Assembly (NCBI GenBank): GCA_023381535.1
Contig: JAMCSN010000290.1
Coordinates: 1 to 35,602 of the forward strand
Direction of reading: 5' to 3'
DNA: 35,602 bases
Source: Bacteroidota bacterium
GTDB lineage: Bacteria > Bacteroidota > Ignavibacteria > Ignavibacteriales > Melioribacteraceae
Within the stretch, counting starts at the first letter, position 1; each line of letters starts with the position of its first letter. Of this stretch, positions 17,173-26,800 are shown piece after piece. The notes below the pieces were generated by a model. The model made no database searches and was not told where the DNA came from. It saw only the letters and a program-made list of their open reading frames with translations. Made by a program: the position numbers and the translations under genes.

Positions 17173-18231
17173 ATGAAAATAAGATTGAAAGATGCCGCCG
17201 ACTTTGTCGGCGGTGTTGTTATTGGCGATCCCGAAATTGAACTAACGGGTCTTGCCAAAATCGAGGAAGCGGTAAAAGGCGATTTAACTTTTCTTTATCT
17301 GCCTGCCTACGAAAAATTCCTCAGCACCACAAAAGCTTCTGCGGTATTAATCGGACCGGAATTCAAAAAAACGCGCGACGACATAAGCTACATCGAAGTG
17401 AAAAATCCGAATGTGGCGTTGCAAAAAATCGTTATCGCTTTTTTTAAGCCGAAACTTTCTTTGCAAGGAATTGATTCGAGCGCTTACGTCGATCCGAGCG
17501 CGCTGATTGGTAATAATGTTGCCATCGGGAAAAATGTTGTCGTTGAAGCCGGATGCATCATTGGCGACAACACAACTATTTATCATAACACCGTCATCAT
17601 GGAAAAGGTGAAGATCGGCAGCAACTGCTTGATCTATCCCAACGTTTCTATTCGCGAAAACTGCGTACTCGGAAATAATGTGATCATTCATTCGAACACT
17701 GTTATCGGTTCGGACGGATTCGGTTACATACCAGACGAGAAAGGCGTGTACAACAAAGTACCGCAAATTGGAAACGTGATACTTGAAGACGATGTTGAAC
17801 TCGGCTCCAATGTTTCGGTTGACCGCGCCACGTTAGGTTCTACAGTGATCAAGAAAGGTGTGAAGATCGACAACCTGGTTCAGATCGCGCATAATGTTGT
17901 GGTTGGAGATCACACTGCAATCGCTTCGCAAAGCGGAATTGCCGGCAGCACATCGCTCGGCAAACATTGCATCCTTGCCGGACAAGTTGGAATTGTCGGT
18001 CACATTGAACTTACAGATAATGTTATCGTCGGCGCACAATCGGGAGTATCGAAATCTATTTTGAAGCCCGGCAAATACCGCGGCTCACCAACTCTTGAGA
18101 TGGGACAGATGCTTAAGATTGAAGCTCATACCAGAAACATTTTATCGTACGCAGAAAAAATTAAAAAGTTAGAAGAAAAAATTGCATCTTTGGAAGAGAA
18201 AATTTCAAAACTAACAACGAAAGGTAGTTGA
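17173..18231 (+). CDS. lpxD: UDP-3-O-acylglucosamine N-acyltransferase
   Basis: A 352-residue left-handed beta-helix acyltransferase. It performs the third lipid A step, adding a hydroxyacyl chain from acyl-ACP to the free amine of UDP-3-O-acyl-glucosamine. An N-terminal uridine-binding domain (1-100) is followed by hexapeptide repeats (110-300) with the catalytic base H240 in IDNLVQIAHNVVVGD. A C-terminal charged coiled coil (about 320-350) packs the trimer. The ATG at 17173 has GAGAG upstream. The stop codon overlaps the start of lpxC (TGATG). Confidence 0.96.
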   Translation: MKIRLKDAADFVGGVVIGDPEIELTGLAKIEEAVKGDLTFLYLPAYEKFLSTTKASAVLIGPEFKKTRDDISYIEVKNPNVALQKIVIAFFKPKLSLQGIDSSAYVDPSALIGNNVAIGKNVVVEAGCIIGDNTTIYHNTVIMEKVKIGSNCLIYPNVSIRENCVLGNNVIIHSNTVIGSDGFGYIPDEKGVYNKVPQIGNVILEDDVELGSNVSVDRATLGSTVIKKGVKIDNLVQIAHNVVVGDHTAIASQSGIAGSTSLGKHCILAGQVGIVGHIELTDNVIVGAQSGVSKSILKPGKYRGSPTLEMGQMLKIEAHTRNILSYAEKIKKLEEKIASLEEKISKLTTKGS

Positions 18232-19637
18232 TGCTGGAACTGCAACGGACTATTGGTAAAGCTGTCTCACTTTCCGGAATCGGATTGCACACCGGAACAT
18301 CTTGTACAATGACATTTAGACCCGCGCCCGAAAATTCGGGAATAAAGTTTGTCCGCACCGATTTGGGCGGCAGACCAGAAATTCCAGCGAACGCGGATTT
18401 TGTTGTTGATATCTCGCGAGGCACTACATTAGGACTCGGCGACGCACGTGTTTATACTGTTGAGCATGTCCTTGCGTCGATAGTCGGCTTGCAGATCGAC
18501 AATATTACAATTGAACTTGACGGCATCGAGCCGCCCATTGGCGACGGAAGCGCAATGCCTTACGTTGAAAAGTTAATGGAAGCCGGATTCGTCACGCAGA
18601 TGGAGCCAAAAGATTATTTGATAATCGATCAAACCGTGATGTACCACAACGACGAAGAGAAAATTGATATCGTTGCATTGCCGATGGATGCGTACAGAAT
18701 TTCGTTGATGGTGGATTACGAATCACCGGTGCTCGGCAGCCAGCACACCGGTTTGTTCGACTTGGAAAAAGAATTCGTTGATGAATTTGCATCAGCAAGA
18801 ACTTTCAGTTTTTTGAGCGAAGTTGAAATGCTTGCCGATAGAGGTTTAATTAAAGGAGGCAACATTGATAACGCTGTTGTCATCGTAGATCACGCAATTG
18901 ACGAAGCCGGATTGAAACGTCTGAAAGAAAAATTGAAACTGGATAAAGACTTAACCATGAGTCACGAAGGTTTTCTGAACAATAACAAACCTCGATTTAA
19001 AAATGAACCGGCTCGTCACAAACTTTTGGATTTAATGGGTGATCTTGCTTTGATAGGCGTTCCAATTAAAGCACAGATTCTTGCTGCACGACCGGGACAC
19101 AAAGCAAATGTTGAGTTCGCAAAAAAAGTTAGAAGTCTTTATCAGCAGAAGAAACTTGTAAAGAAATATCAGTTGGTTAAAAAAGAAGGTGTTGTTTTCG
19201 ATGCGAATGCAATTCAAAGAATTCTTCCGCACCGCTACCCATTTCTTTTAGTTGACAAGGTGATAGATCTCGAACTCGATAAAAAAGTTGTTGGCGTAAA
19301 ATCAGTAACCGTCAACGAACCATTTTTCCAAGGTCATTTTCCGGGCCACCCAATAATGCCGGGCGTATTAATTGTTGAAGCGCTTGCACAAGTCAGCGGC
19401 ATTCTTGTTCTTAACTCGCTTCCCAATCCGGAAAACAATCTTGTTTATTTTATGAGCATCAACAATGCAAAGTTCCGCAAACCGGTTGTTCCTGGCGATC
19501 AACTATATCTTGAAGCGGAATTGATCAGCAAGAAAAGCAAATATTTTTCAGTGAAGGGTTCGGCTTACGTTGACAACAATTTAGTTGCCGAAGCCGAGTT
19601 TATGGGCGCAATAACTAACAGAGAAAATAATCAATAG
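18231..19637 (+). CDS. lpxC/fabZ: LpxC-FabZ fusion: lipid A deacetylase and hydroxyacyl-ACP dehydratase
   Basis: A 468-residue bifunctional enzyme. Residues ~1-305 are LpxC, the committed zinc deacetylase of lipid A, with zinc ligands H79 (VEHVLAS), H263 and D267 (HKLLDLMGD) and H290 in RPGHK. Residues ~325-468 are FabZ, the 3-hydroxyacyl-ACP dehydratase, with HRYPFLLVDKV, catalytic H369 in QGHFPGHPIMPGV and E383 in VEALAQ. The two activities compete for the same hydroxyacyl-ACP pool, so fusing them may balance lipid A and fatty acid synthesis. The fusion is known in the Bacteroidota/Chlorobiota group. The ATG at 18231 overlaps the lpxD stop; a TTG three bases earlier is unlikely. Confidence 0.97.
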   Translation: MLELQRTIGKAVSLSGIGLHTGTSCTMTFRPAPENSGIKFVRTDLGGRPEIPANADFVVDISRGTTLGLGDARVYTVEHVLASIVGLQIDNITIELDGIEPPIGDGSAMPYVEKLMEAGFVTQMEPKDYLIIDQTVMYHNDEEKIDIVALPMDAYRISLMVDYESPVLGSQHTGLFDLEKEFVDEFASARTFSFLSEVEMLADRGLIKGGNIDNAVVIVDHAIDEAGLKRLKEKLKLDKDLTMSHEGFLNNNKPRFKNEPARHKLLDLMGDLALIGVPIKAQILAARPGHKANVEFAKKVRSLYQQKKLVKKYQLVKKEGVVFDANAIQRILPHRYPFLLVDKVIDLELDKKVVGVKSVTVNEPFFQGHFPGHPIMPGVLIVEALAQVSGILVLNSLPNPENNLVYFMSINNAKFRKPVVPGDQLYLEAELISKKSKYFSVKGSAYVDNNLVAEAEFMGAITNRENNQ

Positions 19638-19648
19638 ACTTCCTTTTT

Positions 19649-20425
19649 ATGAGCAACTTTCATCCAACCGCAATCGTAAGTCCTAAAGCAAAGATTGGCA
19701 ATAACGTTGAAGTTGGTCCGTACGCTATAATTCATGATGACGTTGAGATTGGCGACGGAACGACCATTGGCGCCGGTGCCGGAATTTATAACGGTGCAAG
19801 AATCGGTGCCAACGTAAAAATTTTCCAAAACGCATCTGTTGCAAACTTACCGCAAGATTTAAAATTCGACGGCGGTATAACCTATCTCCACATTGGCGAC
19901 AACACCGTCATACGTGAGTTTGCGGCGCTTCACCGAGGGACACACGCTACAGGAAAAACCAGCATTGGTAAAAATTGTCTCATCATGGCATACGCTCACG
20001 TTGCGCACGATTGTCATGTCGGCGACAATTGTATCCTTTCAAACGGTGTTCAGATCGCCGGGCACGTAGGAATTGAGGACACGGTAATCATCGGCGGTTT
20101 ATCGGCAATACATCAATTTTGTACTGTTGCAAAACATTGTATGATAGGCGGCGGCTCAATGATCAACACCGATGTTCCCCCGTTCATCATGACTTCCGGT
20201 TACCCGGCACGTTACATGGGATTAAACATTGTTGGTTTGAGAAGAAGAAATTTTTCGAACGAAACTATTGAAGCAATAAAAGAAAGTTATCGAATTTTTT
20301 ACCAGAGCGGATTAATTCCTTCTGCTGCCAAAGAAAAAATTGCAGAAAAATTTCCGAACGATTCCAACGTAAAAGAAATTCTTGCGTTCATGGAAAAATC
20401 CACACGCGGCATTATTAGAAAATGA
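19649..20425 (+). CDS. lpxA: UDP-N-acetylglucosamine O-acyltransferase
   Basis: A 258-residue hexapeptide-repeat enzyme and the first step of lipid A synthesis, putting a hydroxyacyl chain on the 3-OH of UDP-GlcNAc. The beta-helix repeats are followed by LHRGTHATG and AYAHVAHDCHVGD, with catalytic H120 (equivalent of E. coli H125) and H117. GLNIVGLRRRNFS starts the helical C-terminal domain. It is 11 bases after lpxC-fabZ, and its stop overlaps the next start as ATGA. Acyl length cannot be told from sequence by eye. Confidence 0.96.
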   Translation: MSNFHPTAIVSPKAKIGNNVEVGPYAIIHDDVEIGDGTTIGAGAGIYNGARIGANVKIFQNASVANLPQDLKFDGGITYLHIGDNTVIREFAALHRGTHATGKTSIGKNCLIMAYAHVAHDCHVGDNCILSNGVQIAGHVGIEDTVIIGGLSAIHQFCTVAKHCMIGGGSMINTDVPPFIMTSGYPARYMGLNIVGLRRRNFSNETIEAIKESYRIFYQSGLIPSAAKEKIAEKFPNDSNVKEILAFMEKSTRGIIRK

Positions 20426-21177
20426 TTTGGCATTTCATCGATTCCGGTTTCGACACCGGAGAACATAACATGCAGTTCGATCTTCACCTCGTGCAGTCAT
20501 GCAATCCCGACGAAGCTTTTTTCAGAATTTACAGATGGCAACCGTACTGTATCTCCCTCGGCGCTAATCAAAGTTTCAATGATATCAATCTTGATCGAGC
20601 AGTCGGCGACGGAATAGACGTAGTAAAACGTCCTACGGGAGGACGCGCGATTCTTCATGCCGAAGAATTGACTTACTCGGTTGTGTTACCGCTGAATCAC
20701 CAATTTTCTCCTCGCGAAATTTATTTTAGGATTTCCGCCGCGTTGATGCGGGGACTTGAAATCTATAATCCTCTTCTTGCAAAATCAGAATTGGAAAACT
20801 ATCATCCTAATTTTCCGAAACTTCTAAAAGAACCGTCCGGCGTTTTGTGCTTTGCCAGCACAGCCAAAAACGAAGTAAAGTTCAACGGCAAAAAGATTAT
20901 TGGAAGCGCCCAAAGAAAATTGAATAATGTTATCCTTCAGCACGGATCAATTTTATGCGGAACCGTACATCAGAATCTTCCCCAGTATCTTAACTCCGAC
21001 GAAAATACTAAAGAGCAGTTACGTATCGAGCTAACCGAGAAGACAACAGAGATCGAAACTATACTTGACGAAAAAACCGATTACGAGAAATTGAAAACAT
21101 GCTTGATGGTAGGATTCGAGCTGGAGTGGCAGATTAGGTTCGAGAAATCAGCTCACGAATTAGCTATCCAAAAATAA
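20422..21177 (+). CDS. LipM/LplA-like lipoate (octanoate) transferase family protein
   Basis: A 251-residue cofactor transferase of the biotin/lipoate ligase fold. VVKRPTGGRAILHAEELTYS (67-86) is the substrate loop and FNGKKIIGSAQ (154-164) contains the lysine that holds the carboxyl. C143 in GVLCFAS aligns with the active cysteine of LipM-type octanoyltransferases, and ILQHGSI (171-177) is also LipM-like. There is no C-terminal accessory domain of long LplA. It probably moves octanoate or lipoate to E2/GcvH proteins; which one is uncertain. It is translationally coupled to lpxA by ATGA and has no obvious link to lipid A except use of ACP-bound acyl chains. Confidence 0.85.
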   Translation: MIWHFIDSGFDTGEHNMQFDLHLVQSCNPDEAFFRIYRWQPYCISLGANQSFNDINLDRAVGDGIDVVKRPTGGRAILHAEELTYSVVLPLNHQFSPREIYFRISAALMRGLEIYNPLLAKSELENYHPNFPKLLKEPSGVLCFASTAKNEVKFNGKKIIGSAQRKLNNVILQHGSILCGTVHQNLPQYLNSDENTKEQLRIELTEKTTEIETILDEKTDYEKLKTCLMVGFELEWQIRFEKSAHELAIQK

Positions 21178-21261
21178 ATTTTCCCATTTCATTCACTAGT
21201 ATCTTAGTATTAAATTTCTAATTGAATTCTTAACTTATATCGTTTACGGGATCAAGAACGT

Positions 21262-22341
21262 ATGAATAAATTTGCTGCAGCATTTCTGTTGTTCTTTGCA
21301 ACATTACTTTACGCGCAAGACAAAGCAGATCTTGAATTTTTTCTTCCCGGCACTCAAGTAACCGATATAACAAGCGACGGAACTAATCTCTGGTTTGCTA
21401 CAAACGGAAACGGTGTTTACGAATACATATCCAAAACAAACGAGTGGCGGCAGTATTCAACATCGCGAGGAAATTTGCAGCTGGATTATTTTTACTGCAT
21501 CGCCGCCAACAACAACTACGTTTGGGCCGGTTCAACCGATGGATTATTTATTCTGAACAAACGAACCGACAGATGGACCAAAAGAAAATTTGCGCTCGGC
21601 GGTCAGCTTGCAAACTGGATTAGAGTTTTAGCTTACGACAAATATGAAAAGGCGCTGTGGATCGGCAGATTTAAATACCTAACAAAACTTGATTTGAAAA
21701 ATAACAGATACACGGATTACGATTTAACCGTTCGCGGAAATGAGAAAACAAACAATTTTAAAGCGATACAAGTTGACGGCGATTCGCTTGTTTGGTTCGG
21801 AACCGAAGGCGGACTTCACAAGTATGATAAATCGCGCAACCTACATGACCGCGACGCTGATTCGTTCTACGACAACAAATTCAATTACTTTAACGGTCAA
21901 GGAGATCAAGTGTCGGTCTCGTCAATTCTGCTTGAAAGAAATTATGTTTGGCTGGGACTCGACGAATTCGTAACGCCCGATCATCCGGAATTCAATGTCG
22001 GCGGCTTATTCCGTTTCAACAGAAAAAATGAATGGTATCTCTTCGACAGCCGAAAAGGCTTAACCGGTAACGGCATATATGATTTAGAACGTACGGGGAA
22101 TTATATTTGGGTGTCGTTATATCAGTTTGGGAAAAATACAAAAGAGGCGTACGGACGCGGACTTGTCATTATTAACCGGCTGACCAACAGAGTGATTCCG
22201 GTTAACGACGACAGGATACCACGCACAATTTATGCAATCTACTTTGACGGAATAAATTTGTGGCTCGGCACCGATTCCGGTTTGGTAAAAGTAAATTTCT
22301 TCAACAGACTTGCACAATGGAAAAGCGGAGATAAAAAATGA
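21262..22341 (+). CDS. Secreted beta-propeller protein in the LPS cluster
   Basis: A 359-residue protein with a cleavable signal peptide (FAAAFLLFFATLLYAQ) and no other membrane helix. The rest is a run of W- and G-rich repeats such as NLWFATNGNGVYEY, YVWAGSTDGLFIL, LVWFGTEGGLHKY, YVWLGLDE, YIWVSLYQFG and LWLGTDSGLVKV. These match the two-component-regulator-propeller (Reg_prop) repeat found in periplasmic sensor domains, but no kinase or DNA-binding part is attached. It is probably a periplasmic or surface-exposed scaffold or ligand binder. It lies 84 bases after the lipoate gene and overlaps rfaE1 by ATGA, so it belongs to the operon. Function is unknown. Confidence 0.85.
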   Translation: MNKFAAAFLLFFATLLYAQDKADLEFFLPGTQVTDITSDGTNLWFATNGNGVYEYISKTNEWRQYSTSRGNLQLDYFYCIAANNNYVWAGSTDGLFILNKRTDRWTKRKFALGGQLANWIRVLAYDKYEKALWIGRFKYLTKLDLKNNRYTDYDLTVRGNEKTNNFKAIQVDGDSLVWFGTEGGLHKYDKSRNLHDRDADSFYDNKFNYFNGQGDQVSVSSILLERNYVWLGLDEFVTPDHPEFNVGGLFRFNRKNEWYLFDSRKGLTGNGIYDLERTGNYIWVSLYQFGKNTKEAYGRGLVIINRLTNRVIPVNDDRIPRTIYAIYFDGINLWLGTDSGLVKVNFFNRLAQWKSGDKK

Positions 22342-23333
22342 TAAGCGTTTCTCTGAAAAAATTGAACGGCTTAAAAAATAATTTCAAAGGAAAAAGAATC
22401 GCCGTGATTGGCGACTTAATGTTAGACTGCTATTTCTGGGGCGCGGTTAGCAGAATTTCTCCCGAAGCTCCGGTTCCTGTTGTTGAGGTTGATAATGAGT
22501 TCTACCGCTTCGGCGGCGCGATGAACGTTGCGTACAATATTCAAACGTTGGGCGGTGTTCCCTTCCCTATCGGTGTAATCGGAAACGATAACGAAGGTAA
22601 ACTTTTTCGCGGTCTCCTAAACAAAACGGGTATTACCGATAAAGGAATAGTAGTTGATCGAAAGAGACCGACGACGGCGAAAACAAGAGTAATAGCGGAT
22701 AATCAGCACGTTGTTAGGATAGATAAAGAAAAAACAAACTCTATTTCCGCACAAACAGAAAACAAAATTTTGGGATTGCTCAAAAGACAAATAAAGAATA
22801 TTGATGCCGTCATTCTTCAGGACTACAACAAAGGCGTGATGACCGAAAGATTAATCAAAGAAGTGGTAACGATCTGCAGCACAGCAAAAAAAATTGTTAC
22901 AGTCGATCCGAAGTTTAACAATTTCTTCACTTACCAAAACGCCACTGTATTCAAGCCGAACCGGAAAGAAGCCGAAGACGTTTTGGGAATCAGAATTAAT
23001 ACCGATGCCGATATTACAAACGCCGGCTTGAAACTTCTTGAAAAATTAAACTGCAAGTATGCCCTCCTCACTCTCGGCGAAAAAGGAATTGCTCTTTTTG
23101 AAAAAGGAAAACCGGAAAGAAGAATTCCAACAAAAGCTCGCAAGGTAGCAGATGTTTCCGGTGCGGGTGATACGGTTATCTCAACGTTAACTATGGCTTT
23201 GACTGCTGGTGCGGACATTTACGACGCCGCGTATCTCGCAAACTACGCAGGCGGATTGGTTTGCCAGGAAGTTGGAATCGTGCCAATCGAATTAAACAAT
23301 TTATTTAATGCCGTAGCGGATGAATTAAGATGA
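22338..23333 (+). CDS. rfaE1: Heptose 7-phosphate kinase (HldE N-terminal type)
   Basis: A 331-residue PfkB/ribokinase-family enzyme that phosphorylates D-glycero-manno-heptose 7-phosphate at C1 for LPS inner core. IAVIGDLMLDCYFWG and VSRISPEAPVPVVEV near the N-terminus are typical of HldE kinases. FGGAMNVAYNI and PTTAKTRVIADNQHVVRID follow, then the C-terminal SGAGDTV with the catalytic Asp. It is separate from the adenylyltransferase, which follows with an ATGA overlap, instead of being fused as in E. coli HldE. Confidence 0.95.
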   Translation: MISVSLKKLNGLKNNFKGKRIAVIGDLMLDCYFWGAVSRISPEAPVPVVEVDNEFYRFGGAMNVAYNIQTLGGVPFPIGVIGNDNEGKLFRGLLNKTGITDKGIVVDRKRPTTAKTRVIADNQHVVRIDKEKTNSISAQTENKILGLLKRQIKNIDAVILQDYNKGVMTERLIKEVVTICSTAKKIVTVDPKFNNFFTYQNATVFKPNRKEAEDVLGIRINTDADITNAGLKLLEKLNCKYALLTLGEKGIALFEKGKPERRIPTKARKVADVSGAGDTVISTLTMALTAGADIYDAAYLANYAGGLVCQEVGIVPIELNNLFNAVADELR

Positions 23334-23812
23334 ACCTTACAATCAAAAGTTTAGATGAACTGGTCTCGATCAGAAAAGAATTGAAGAAGCAGAACAAAAA
23401 AGTTGTCTTTACAAACGGATGTTTCGATATTCTTCACGCCGGACATGTGGATTACATTACCAAGGCAAAAGAAAAAGGCGATGTTCTTATTGTCGCTGTG
23501 AATTCCGATTCATCCACGAAAAGACTTAAGGGTGAAGCAAGACCTATCGTCCCCCAGAATGAGAGAGCATTTATCATTTCAAGTTTGAAACCGGTTGATT
23601 ACGTTTTAATTTTCGAAGAAGACACACCGTACGAGGTGATCAAGAAAATTATCCCGGACGTTTTGGTAAAAGGCGCAGACTGGTCGATTGATGAAATAGT
23701 TGGTCGTGACGTAGTTGAAGCCAACGGCGGCAAAGTCGAGACAATCAAATTTGTAAACGATCAATCAACAACCAACATTATTAAAACAGTGCTTGATAGA
23801 CTTGGCAGGTAA
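23330..23812 (+). CDS. rfaE2: Heptose 1-phosphate adenylyltransferase
   Basis: A 160-residue nucleotidyltransferase that makes ADP-glycero-manno-heptose from the 1-phosphate. It has VFTNGCFDILHAGHVDYI with the HxGH motif (H36, H39), the AVNSDSS loop and DYVLIFEEDTPYEVI, and ends in QSTTNIIK, the family's ISTS-like C-terminal nucleotide loop. Length is typical for the stand-alone form. It is coupled to rfaE1 (ATGA) and to tamB (TAATG). No GmhA, GmhB or epimerase gene is in the window. Confidence 0.95.
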   Translation: MNLTIKSLDELVSIRKELKKQNKKVVFTNGCFDILHAGHVDYITKAKEKGDVLIVAVNSDSSTKRLKGEARPIVPQNERAFIISSLKPVDYVLIFEEDTPYEVIKKIIPDVLVKGADWSIDEIVGRDVVEANGGKVETIKFVNDQSTTNIIKTVLDRLGR

Positions 23813-26800
23813 TGTCAAAAACAAAAAAACCTAAAGTTAAGCGCAGCCTATTCCGGAAAATCATCAATGTCTTTATCGGCATTTTTTTAGGTATAGTGTT
23901 TTTGTCGCTTGTCCTTCTTGGATTTTCTCAAACCAAAACTTTTAGGGAAATTCTTCGCAAAAAAGTAATTGCGATTGCTAACAAAGAATTAAACGGCAGA
24001 CTTAACATCGAGAAAATTAACGGGACGCTGCTTACTTCCCTTTTCCTTCAGAACACATCCATAGTTGTTGATAAGGATACTCTTTTATATGCGCGCAAGA
24101 TCGAAATAAAAACCAGCCCGTTACAAATACTGTTAAAGAAAATCTACGTAAGAAAAATTTTGTTGGAAGATGTAAAACTCTCGCTTTTAGAAGATTCGAG
24201 CGGGGCATGGAATTTATCAAAACTTATAAAGCCGAAACCTGAGGATACAACCAAATCGTCTTTCTCGTTTATTGTTCAGGCGGCAGATGTTCAATTAAAA
24301 AATATACAGTTCAGGCGGCAGACATTTAAGAACTATAATTCCAAACAAGTTTATAAGAACTTAAACTTTGACGATCTCCGCATTAACGATTTGAATTTTT
24401 CCGCGCAGGCGTATGCTGATATTCCGCAATCTGATTTTTCCATTATTGTAAAAGAATTGTCGTTCAAACCGAATCTATCACGGTTCACGCTGAAAAATAT
24501 TTCCGGAGATTTCACGGTAACTAAACAATTCGCGAGTATTACAAACTTCAAGCTTATTACCGACAGCAGCAACGTCCGAATAAACGCGCGGCTGGACAGT
24601 TTGAACATATTGGGAAACGTTAATCTCGAGGATTTTAAAAATTATCCTCTCTCAATCGATTTAACCGCAAAGCCGTTCAACTTTGATGATCTTTCTTCAT
24701 TCATCAACAGCACGGAAATACTCAAGGGCAATCCGTCTTTTGAATTGAAGGCGAAAGGAAAATTCGGCGGATTCAGAATAGACAAACTCGCATTGGATTA
24801 CCGAAACACTCATATCGACATGAGCGGTAGAGTTCTTAATCTCAATGAACCGCGTAAACTTTTTATTCAAGCAAAAGTTTCCAACACAAGCGCTGATTAC
24901 AAAGATGTGAATGCGTTGCTGCCGTCGTTAAAGCTGCCGGAGTTTGCAAAACTGAAAGTCACCGACCTAAATATGGAATACGAAGGCGAACCAACAAACT
25001 TCAAATCCAAATTGATGGGTAATATTGACAACGGCAAGGTTAACATTGATGCCGTGATGAACGTCGGCAGCAAACCGATGACATACGACATAAAATTTGA
25101 AACGGAAAATTTAAATCTCAAACCGGTTCTGAATTTCAACACGAGTTTGAACTCAAAAGGATCGATAACCGGTAAAGGCGTCTCACCAGCAGATCTTGCC
25201 GCAGACATAAAGTTTAACGTTTTGAATTCCGTTATTAACCAAATTCCGGTTGATAAGTTTGACCTTTCATCGAGCGCGAAGAACCGAACAATTAATTTGG
25301 AGATGGGCGGCAGTAGCAACAGCGCGCATGCTGTTGTGTCGGGCAGCGTGACCTTCGACAAAGATACAATTCCATCTTACAGTTTGACCGGCAGCGTGCG
25401 AAACATCGACATTGCAAAATTTGCAAACGATAAAAACTATGACAGCAACTTAAATTTTTCTTTCAGCGCTCAAGGTAAAAATTTTGATCCCGATGAAATC
25501 AACGGAACGTTTACAATCGGCTTGGATTCGTCGCGTTTCAAAGACAAAGAAATTGGTTACTCTAGCATAGAAGGCACTTTCAAAAAAGATTCTACGCACC
25601 GCGAGATTCTGCTTTCGTCCGACTTTGTCGATTTCGGAATCAGCGGAAGTTTTTCGCTGAAGAAAGCTGTTGAACTTCTTAGCTACGAATCAAAAACCAT
25701 TCCCGTGATTGTCGGCGATAAAATTAAAGAGCTGAATCCTCTTACGATTATCAATCACGAAACGAAGGTAGACACGGTTGCGAGCGATCTACCGGATATT
25801 GTAAATCAAGACTTAAAATTCAATTACGATTTCAAGTTCAAAGACTTTCAGCTGATTGCAATGTTGATGGGAAATGATCAGCTTGATATTTCCGGAACAG
25901 GAAGCGGTACGGTTTCAAATCTCTCCGGAAACTTTTCAATCTCAACTCAGCTTAATCTCGATTACCTGGTTATGATGGAAAAGAACCGGACAATTTATCT
26001 CTCCGATTTTGAAACCGATCTTAACTTCACACGCGACAACAGGTATTTGTCGTTCGATAAAATTTTCGGAACTGCATCAATTACCGGCAAACGGTTTTAT
26101 TCCAAGAGCAACATCAAATCTATAAGTGCAGATGTTACATTTAACCAGAGCAAATTGTTTTTCAACGCTTCGGCGAATTATGAGGACATGGCAAGCGCGG
26201 AAATTGAAGGCATAATTAAAATGACTCCGCGCGAGCAGCAGCTATTAATTGATAAGGCGTCTCTGCAATACGCCGGGACGGAATGGACGAACAAAGACAC
26301 ACTGAAAATGTTTTTCAATCCCGATCAGTTTAAGATTGCCAACTGGTCGATTCAAAGAGACGCTTCAAAAATAACGCTCGATGGAATTATTGAAAGCTCC
26401 GGCAAACAAAACTTAACAATTGATGCAACAAATATTTCCGGTGATTTGCTTGAAAGGTACTTGCTCGGTTTAAGCGACGGAATGCTTTACGCCGAAGGAG
26501 AAGTAAAAACAAAAATCGGCGGAGAATTTCACAATCCGAAAATCAATCTGGATTTATCCGTAAAAAATTTGAAATACGCGAAAACAAAACTCGGCAACAT
26601 AACCGGCAAGCTTGATTACGCAGACAAAAAAATTATTTCCAGTTTTATGTTTCTAGATACAACTTCCAACATGAACAAACCGTTGATAACCATGACTGGA
26701 ACGATTCCAATTGATTTGGATTTTGGTACTATCAAAAACCGTTTCATTGAAAATGAAGATTTGATGCTTCAACTCAAGTCCGATGATTTTAATTTGAGTT

